Shown in pieces: positions 6,312 to 10,264 of a stretch of DNA of 10,264 nucleotides. A program made the position numbers and the translations under genes. The stretch is from contig SXXD01000217.1 of NCBI GenBank assembly GCA_005789685.1, forward strand, positions 1 to 10,264. The letters are read 5' to 3'. How positions within the stretch are numbered: position 1 is the stretch's first letter; the number at the start of each line of letters is the position of its first letter. The DNA is from Burkholderiales bacterium (lineage in GTDB: Bacteria > Pseudomonadota > Gammaproteobacteria > Burkholderiales > Burkholderiaceae_C). The notes below the pieces were generated by a model, which saw only the letters and a list, made by a program, of their open reading frames with translations, was not told the origin of the DNA and ran no database searches.

Positions 6312-8447
6312 TCAAGCTTTCAAATATTCCGATTTTCCACCCAACCAGCGAGCGATGTGTCGCTCGGCCATGTCGGGGTATTTTTCCAGCAACTTCGGCG
6401 CTGCTTGCCTTGCCCATTCAAGCAAATGCTCGTCTGTGGTCAAGTCAGCAAAACGCAAAAGGGCTGCCCCCGATTGTCGCGCACCTAGAAACTCACCAGG
6501 CCCCCTGATTTGTAAATCGCGTCTGGCAATTTCAAAACCGTCGTTGGTGTCGACCATGGCACGCAAACGCTCACGTGCTGTTTCACTCAACCGACCGCCT
6601 TCGGGTGTGCCATAAAGCAAAACGCAAGCAGAGGCTGCTGCCCCTCGCCCCACGCGTCCTCGCAATTGGTGCAACTGGCTCAGGCCAAATCTCTCGGCAT
6701 GTTCTATGACCATCAGGGAGGCATTGGGGACATCAACGCCCACCTCAATGACCGTGGTGCTGACCAAGACACCCATGCTGCCTTGTGTGAACTGGGCCAT
6801 GACCTCGCGCTTTTCGTTCACCGACATGCGGGAATGTAGCAAGCCTACCGTCGTTCCCGGTAATTGGGCCGACAACACCGCCGACAATTCTTCGTGTGTG
6901 GCCGTGGCGTTGGTCAAGTCCAAAGCTTCACTTTCTTCAATAAGCGGGCAGACCCAATACACCTGACGCCCTTCGGCCAATTGCGCGCCTATGCGGCCAA
7001 TGACTTGGTCACGTCGACTGTCTGAAATGACTTTGGTCACCACGGGCGTGCGCCCGGGTGGCAATTCGTCAATGACCGACACTTCTAAATCGGCGTAATA
7101 ACTCATGGCCAATGTTCGCGGAATGGGCGTGGCCGTCATCATGAGCAAGTGCGGCTCCATGCCAGCATCTTGCATCTTGTCTCTGAGGGCCAAACGTTGC
7201 GCCACACCAAAGCGATGCTGTTCATCGATGATGGCCAAGGCCAAGTTTTTGAACTTCACCAGTTCTTGAATGACAGCATGCGTGCCCACCACCAAGGCCG
7301 CTTCGCCCGACTCAATCAGGGCCAGCATTTCCATGCGTTCTTTTTTCTTTTGGCTGCCTGTAAGCCACGCCACGCGAACCCCTAAAGGCGCCAGCCAGCC
7401 CACCAATTTGGCAAAGTGTTGTTGCGCCAAAATTTCTGTGGGCGCCATGAGAGCACACTGCCAGCCCTGATCAATGGCCAGCATGGCGGCCAAAGCAGCC
7501 ACCACGGTTTTGCCAGCACCGACGTCGCCCTGAAGCAGGCGGTGCATCGGCACAGGCCGCGCCAAATCTTTTGCAATTTCAAGGCCGACCCTTTGTTGAG
7601 CGGCAGTCAGCTGAAATGGCAAAACTTCTTTCAATTTATCATGCCAAGCACCGCCCTTTGACTGCAGCGCGGGCGCCTTCAAGGTGTCGCGCTCTAGCTT
7701 GGCCATGCGCTGCGAAAGTTGCTGCGCCAGCAGCTCCTCGGCTTTGAGCCTTTGCCAAGCGGGATGTGTGCGGTCTTCAAGCGCCGCAATCGACGCATCC
7801 GGCGTGGGATGGTGCAAATAGGTCAAGGCTTGGCGCAAGCTTTGAACCGGTTTGCCTTGGGGGGATGAGGGCCATGCCATGGCTGGGGGCAATGATTCAC
7901 TCAAATCGGCCCGCGACACGGCGCCGGCAATGGCTCGGCGCAAATAGGTTTGCGGCAAGCCTGCCGAGGTGGGATAGACCGGTGTGAGCACAGACGGCAG
8001 ATCGCCGGTGGCCGCCCTGAAGGCGGGGTGCATCATGGTGAATCCCATGAACCCCCCTTTGACTTCGCCTCTAGCCCGAATCACTTGGCCCACGGCCAAG
8101 GCCTTTTGCTGAGCAGGATAGAAGCGGAAAAACCGCAAAACACAGGTGTCGGTGCCGTCATCGACCGTGACGAGCAACTGGCGCCGAGGACGCAACTGGA
8201 CTTCAGAGGAAACTACTGTGGCTTCAATTTGAACGGCATCGCCTTCGCGGGCATCGCGTAGCTTGACGATGCGAGTTTCGTCTTCGTAGCGCAGGGGAAT
8301 GTGCAAGGCCAAATCAATGTCGCGCGCCAAACCCATCTTGCGCATGGCTTTTTGCGGCGCAGATAAGGGCTTGGCTGGCGAAAATGACGGGGGAGATGCG
8401 GAGGCAACCATATCGCCATTGTGCCGTGCTTGCTCAATGGCTTGCAC
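6312..8447 (-). CDS. recG: ATP-dependent DNA helicase RecG
   Basis: This 711-residue helicase remodels stalled replication forks and branched recombination intermediates. The N-terminal wedge/OB region includes the family sequence IPLRYEDETRI (50-60). Walker A GDVGAGKT is at 307-314, the DEQH box at 408-411 and TATPIPRT at 438-445. The helicase C-terminal motif QLRGRVGRG is at 594-602, and the RecG translocation motif around GPGEFLGARQSG at 649-660. It is slightly longer than E. coli RecG (693). The longest frame starts with GTG at 8447; an ATG at 8411 would give 699 residues. Neither has a strong ribosome binding site, though an AGG lies about 10 bases before the GTG. The gene follows the HTH gene by 40 bp and precedes oxyR by 9 bp. 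Linkage of recG with oxyR is also known from Pseudomonas, in the opposite order (from memory). Confidence 0.96.
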   Translation of the reverse strand: MQAIEQARHNGDMVASASPPSFSPAKPLSAPQKAMRKMGLARDIDLALHIPLRYEDETRIVKLRDAREGDAVQIEATVVSSEVQLRPRRQLLVTVDDGTDTCVLRFFRFYPAQQKALAVGQVIRARGEVKGGFMGFTMMHPAFRAATGDLPSVLTPVYPTSAGLPQTYLRRAIAGAVSRADLSESLPPAMAWPSSPQGKPVQSLRQALTYLHHPTPDASIAALEDRTHPAWQRLKAEELLAQQLSQRMAKLERDTLKAPALQSKGGAWHDKLKEVLPFQLTAAQQRVGLEIAKDLARPVPMHRLLQGDVGAGKTVVAALAAMLAIDQGWQCALMAPTEILAQQHFAKLVGWLAPLGVRVAWLTGSQKKKERMEMLALIESGEAALVVGTHAVIQELVKFKNLALAIIDEQHRFGVAQRLALRDKMQDAGMEPHLLMMTATPIPRTLAMSYYADLEVSVIDELPPGRTPVVTKVISDSRRDQVIGRIGAQLAEGRQVYWVCPLIEESEALDLTNATATHEELSAVLSAQLPGTTVGLLHSRMSVNEKREVMAQFTQGSMGVLVSTTVIEVGVDVPNASLMVIEHAERFGLSQLHQLRGRVGRGAAASACVLLYGTPEGGRLSETARERLRAMVDTNDGFEIARRDLQIRGPGEFLGARQSGAALLRFADLTTDEHLLEWARQAAPKLLEKYPDMAERHIARWLGGKSEYLKA

Positions 8448-8451
8448 CGTG

Positions 8452-8479
8452 CAGGCCTAAAACAGCCTGTGTATCAGGC
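8452..8479 (-). promoter_or_regulatory. Two mutually exclusive hairpins before recG
   Basis: In minus-strand RNA, GCCUG-AUACA-CAGGC (8465-8479) forms a 5 bp hairpin, plus a G-U pair, followed by UGUUUUA; this looks like a weak terminator. The same CAGGC (8465-8469) can instead pair with the next GCCUG (8452-8456) across an 8-base loop, giving a hairpin that ends 4 bases from the GTG start and would hide the AGG. The two folds share one arm, so they exclude each other, as in attenuators. The stems are short, so function is unproven. Confidence 0.3.
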
Positions 8480-8487
8480 CCTCAAGT

Positions 8488-8907
8488 TCAAAGCATTTTT
8501 TCGGCCACAGTAGCCATCACGAAGGCTGAAACAACATCTCGGATGGTTTTGCGCTGTTCGAGGGGCAGCGATAAATACCGATCCACCATTTCACGGTCGG
8601 CCAAGCCCATTTTGATGGGGCCGTTGTTCATTTCAAACACGTAAGTCTTGCCGGGTGCACGGCCAAAACGAAGTTCATCAGGGCTGACTTGTAACCAGTC
8701 CGAAAGGACCCGCAGCTTGTCTTGGGTGGGCATGACTTTGCCCAATAACCAGTTGCGTGCCGTGTGAGGGGTAATGCTGCGACCCTGGTAGCGAAGGTTG
8801 AAGGCATTGGCAACCAAGGTGGGTGAAGCACGCACACCTGCACTTTCCAATGCTCCGCGCAATCGGTCAGCGAATTGTTGGGACTCTGATACTTTGAGCA
8901 TGCCCAT
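8488..8907 (-). CDS. Small helix-turn-helix protein, putative transcriptional regulator
   Basis: A 139-residue protein with no assigned gene name. Residues about 11-82 look like an XRE/lambda-repressor-type DNA-binding domain. FADRLRGAL (12-20) would be the first helix, and the HTH core lies around SPTLVANAFNLRY to ITPHTARNWLLGKVMP (28-60). It is followed by KLRVLSDWLQVSPDELRFG (64-82), a pattern typical of XRE repressors. The C-terminal 55 residues include a helix-prone stretch (about 103-136) that may serve dimerisation. I recall similar proteins widely in Burkholderiales, but no function is known to me. It starts at ATG 8907, or at ATG 8901 two codons later; neither has a good ribosome binding site. 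It lies 40 bp upstream of recG and divergent from queA, so it could control either, or itself, through the AT-rich gap. Confidence 0.8.
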   Translation of the reverse strand: MGMLKVSESQQFADRLRGALESAGVRASPTLVANAFNLRYQGRSITPHTARNWLLGKVMPTQDKLRVLSDWLQVSPDELRFGRAPGKTYVFEMNNGPIKMGLADREMVDRYLSLPLEQRKTIRDVVSAFVMATVAEKML

Positions 8908-9083
8908 ACGTTACAGACTTGGGGACGCTTGGAAGTGAATGGTGATCATTACTTTCTTAATTAATGCTCACATCTTGCGCTTAATTACACGTATTCGATG
9001 GTTTTAATTTCTGATTGATTGCGCTAGATAATGGGAAAATCAATTTTTCAACTTGGAACGGGTCTTGTTCGGCCCTCAAGCAC
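8908..9083. promoter_or_regulatory. Divergent AT-rich control region between the HTH gene and queA
   Basis: This gap of 176 bp is visibly more AT-rich than its flanks. It contains a direct repeat CTTAATTA at 8956-8963 and 8980-8987 (24 bp from start to start). It also holds a short inverted repeat AATG-N5-CATT at 8938-8950 whose centre includes the palindrome TGATCA. These are plausible operators for the adjacent HTH protein or AT-rich promoter upstream elements. I found no convincing promoter pair for the HTH gene itself. Confidence 0.35.
9004..9032 (+). promoter_or_regulatory. Candidate queA promoter
   Basis: TTAATT (9004-9009) and GATAAT (9027-9032; 5 of 6 to consensus) are separated by 17 bp. 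The start site would be near 9039, giving a leader of about 45 nt to the ATG at 9084. The -35 is weak (3 of 6) but the surroundings are AT-rich. This placement argues against the upstream in-frame TTG at 9015 as the start of queA, because it would not be transcribed. Confidence 0.4.
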
Positions 9084-10220
9084 ATGACCGCTTTTAGCCC
9101 CCCCCTTGACGTCATCCAAACCAAACGCAGCTTCAGTTTGAGTGACTTTGACTTTCTCCTTCCCCCAGAACTGATCGCACAACACCCAGCAACCGAGCGC
9201 AGCAGCTCTCAGTTGCTTGATGGCAGCGGCCCCATGCCAGTCGATCGGGTGTTTAAGGATTTGCCCCAACAGATGCAATCGGGCGACCTCTTGGTTTTCA
9301 ATGACACCCAAGTCATCAAGGCGCGAATCTTTGGCGAAAAATCAAGCGGCGGCAAAGTGGAGCTCCTAATTGAGCGGGTATTGCCCGGTCATCGCGTGGT
9401 GGCTCACATGAAAGTAAGCAAAAAACCACCCATTGGCGCCACCCTTTACATGGGCAGAGATGCCAACGCAGTCTTGAAACAAAGCGAGACGGGGTTTGAG
9501 GCCACTTTGATCGGCCGTTGGCCTGATGAAAAAGGCGCTTTGTTTTGTTTTGAATTCAGCGCTGAGCCGCATGCCCTCATGGCTCGGTATGGCCACATGC
9601 CATTGCCGCCCTACATTGAACGGCAATACGATGGGAGCGCCACATCGGCTGAAATTGCTGAAGACGAAGCGCGCTACCAAACAGTCTTTGCACGCAATCC
9701 AGGTGCTGTAGCCGCACCGACTGCAGCGCTGCATTTTGACGATGCCTTGTTGGGCCAGTTAAAAGACAAGGGCGTCGACACCGCGAGTGTCACTTTGCAT
9801 GTGGGAGCTGGCACCTTCCAGCCCGTGAAAACCGAAAACATTGCCGAACACACCATGCATGCTGAGTGGTATGACATCCCTGTATCAACCCAGCTTGCTC
9901 TGCATGCATGCAAAGCTCGTGGCGGCAAAGTATGGGCGGTGGGTACCACTTCGGTCAGAACTTTGGAGTCTTGGGCCAAGTTTGGTCAAGCGCAAGGCGA
10001 CACCCAAATCTTCATCACACCTGGTTTTGAGTTTCAGTGGGTAGATTGTTTGATCACCAATTTCCATTTGCCCAAAAGCACATTGATGATGCTGGTGAGT
10101 GCCTTTGCAGGCTATGAGCATGTGATGGCTTTGTATGCCCACGCCATTGCACAAAAGTATCGGTTCTTCAGTTATGGCGATGCCATGCTCTTAAGACGCT
10201 CGAAGTCTCTTTCAACCTAA
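9084..10220 (+). CDS. queA: S-adenosylmethionine:tRNA ribosyltransferase-isomerase
   Basis: This 378-residue cytoplasmic enzyme transfers the ribosyl part of S-adenosylmethionine to preQ1 at the tRNA wobble position, forming epoxyqueuosine. Family motifs occur in order: GHMPLPPYIER (170-180), PGAVAAPTAALHF (206-218), LHVGAGTFQPV (238-248), AVGTTSVRTLE (285-295), TNFHLPKSTL (325-334) and KYRFFSYGDAM (358-368). E. coli QueA has 356 residues; homology begins around FSLSDFDF (17-24), so about 16 extra residues precede it. The frame extends upstream to a TTG at 9015, but that overlaps the candidate promoter and adds unrelated sequence, so the ATG at 9084 is preferred. It has no clear Shine-Dalgarno. 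The gene is followed 15 bp later by the start of tgt, the enzyme acting just before QueA in the same pathway. Confidence 0.96.
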   Translation: MTAFSPPLDVIQTKRSFSLSDFDFLLPPELIAQHPATERSSSQLLDGSGPMPVDRVFKDLPQQMQSGDLLVFNDTQVIKARIFGEKSSGGKVELLIERVLPGHRVVAHMKVSKKPPIGATLYMGRDANAVLKQSETGFEATLIGRWPDEKGALFCFEFSAEPHALMARYGHMPLPPYIERQYDGSATSAEIAEDEARYQTVFARNPGAVAAPTAALHFDDALLGQLKDKGVDTASVTLHVGAGTFQPVKTENIAEHTMHAEWYDIPVSTQLALHACKARGGKVWAVGTTSVRTLESWAKFGQAQGDTQIFITPGFEFQWVDCLITNFHLPKSTLMMLVSAFAGYEHVMALYAHAIAQKYRFFSYGDAMLLRRSKSLST

Positions 10221-10235
10221 AGCATAAAATGAAGC

Positions 10236-10264
10236 ATGCTTCAATTTGAACTCGTCAAAACAGA
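10236..10264 (+). CDS. tgt: Queuine tRNA-ribosyltransferase, first codons only (runs off the right edge)
   Basis: From the ATG at 10236 nine complete codons read MLQFELVKT, resembling the N-terminus of bacterial Tgt, whose E. coli form starts MKFEL. Tgt swaps guanine for preQ1 at the wobble position of tRNAs with GUN anticodons, producing the substrate for QueA. The queA-tgt order with a 15 bp gap is a classic operon. Only 29 bases are visible, so the call rests mainly on gene order. A nearby ATG at 10229 is closed by a stop after six codons. Confidence 0.7.

Noticed and set aside
5784..6488. A plus-strand open frame of 234 codons
   Set aside because: It is antisense to oxyR and the recG 3' end. 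Both sense genes have complete catalytic or sensor motifs, so this is a shadow.
9015..9083. An in-frame TTG start 23 codons upstream for queA
   Set aside because: It lies upstream of the likely -10 at 9027-9032 and adds residues unlike QueA; the ATG at 9084 already covers all of the homology.
1..10264. Mobile elements, CRISPR arrays, phage genes or a novel defence or biosynthetic system
   Set aside because: Every long coding region but one small HTH gene maps to a well-known housekeeping family. I saw no transposase, regular spaced repeats, terminal inverted repeats or tRNA-associated integration site.

Overview
The window looks like chromosomal housekeeping DNA from a betaproteobacterium of the order Burkholderiales, most likely family Comamonadaceae. 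The basis is protein-level resemblance (RecG, OxyR, UbiA, the small HTH protein upstream of recG) and gene order; both are judged from memory, not from a search. It is densely coded, with no sign of mobile DNA, CRISPR, phage, rRNA or tRNA genes.

Layout, left to right. (1) Bases 1-109, minus strand: the first 36 codons of rplN (ribosomal protein L14), running off the left edge. It is preceded by a leader of about 160 nt with small hairpins and a good sigma70-type promoter at 277-304. (2) Bases 340-3447, minus strand: a glycerol catabolism pair, transcribed glpK (glycerol kinase) then glpD (glycerol-3-phosphate dehydrogenase), 9 bp apart and pointing at rplN. (3) Bases 3448-3576: a divergent control region between glpK and proC with several short symmetric motifs. 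(4) Bases 3577-4437, plus strand: proC (pyrroline-5-carboxylate reductase, last step of proline synthesis). It converges on ubiA with an 11 bp gap that is part of a perfect inverted repeat spanning both stop codons. (5) Bases 4449-8907, minus strand: a run transcribed HTH regulator, recG, oxyR, ubiA with gaps of 40, 9 and 39 bp, probably one or two transcription units. It joins replication-fork repair, the peroxide sensor and a ubiquinone-biosynthesis enzyme. (6) Bases 8908-9083: a second divergent, AT-rich control region. (7) Bases 9084-10264, plus strand: queA followed by the first codons of tgt, the queuosine tRNA-modification pair.

GlpK phosphorylates glycerol; GlpD oxidises glycerol-3-phosphate and passes electrons to quinone. 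UbiA helps make that quinone, although it sits in a different transcription unit. OxyR carries the full peroxide-sensing cysteine pair at the same residue numbers as in E. coli. QueA and Tgt act in one tRNA-modification pathway.

I found no convincing undescribed system. The points worth a second look are regulatory: rplN as the first gene of its own transcription unit directly behind glpKD, mutually exclusive hairpins in front of recG, a GlpK that appears to lack the E. coli FBP-binding arginine, candidate operators in the glpK-proC gap, and a small conserved-looking HTH protein of unknown role beside recG.
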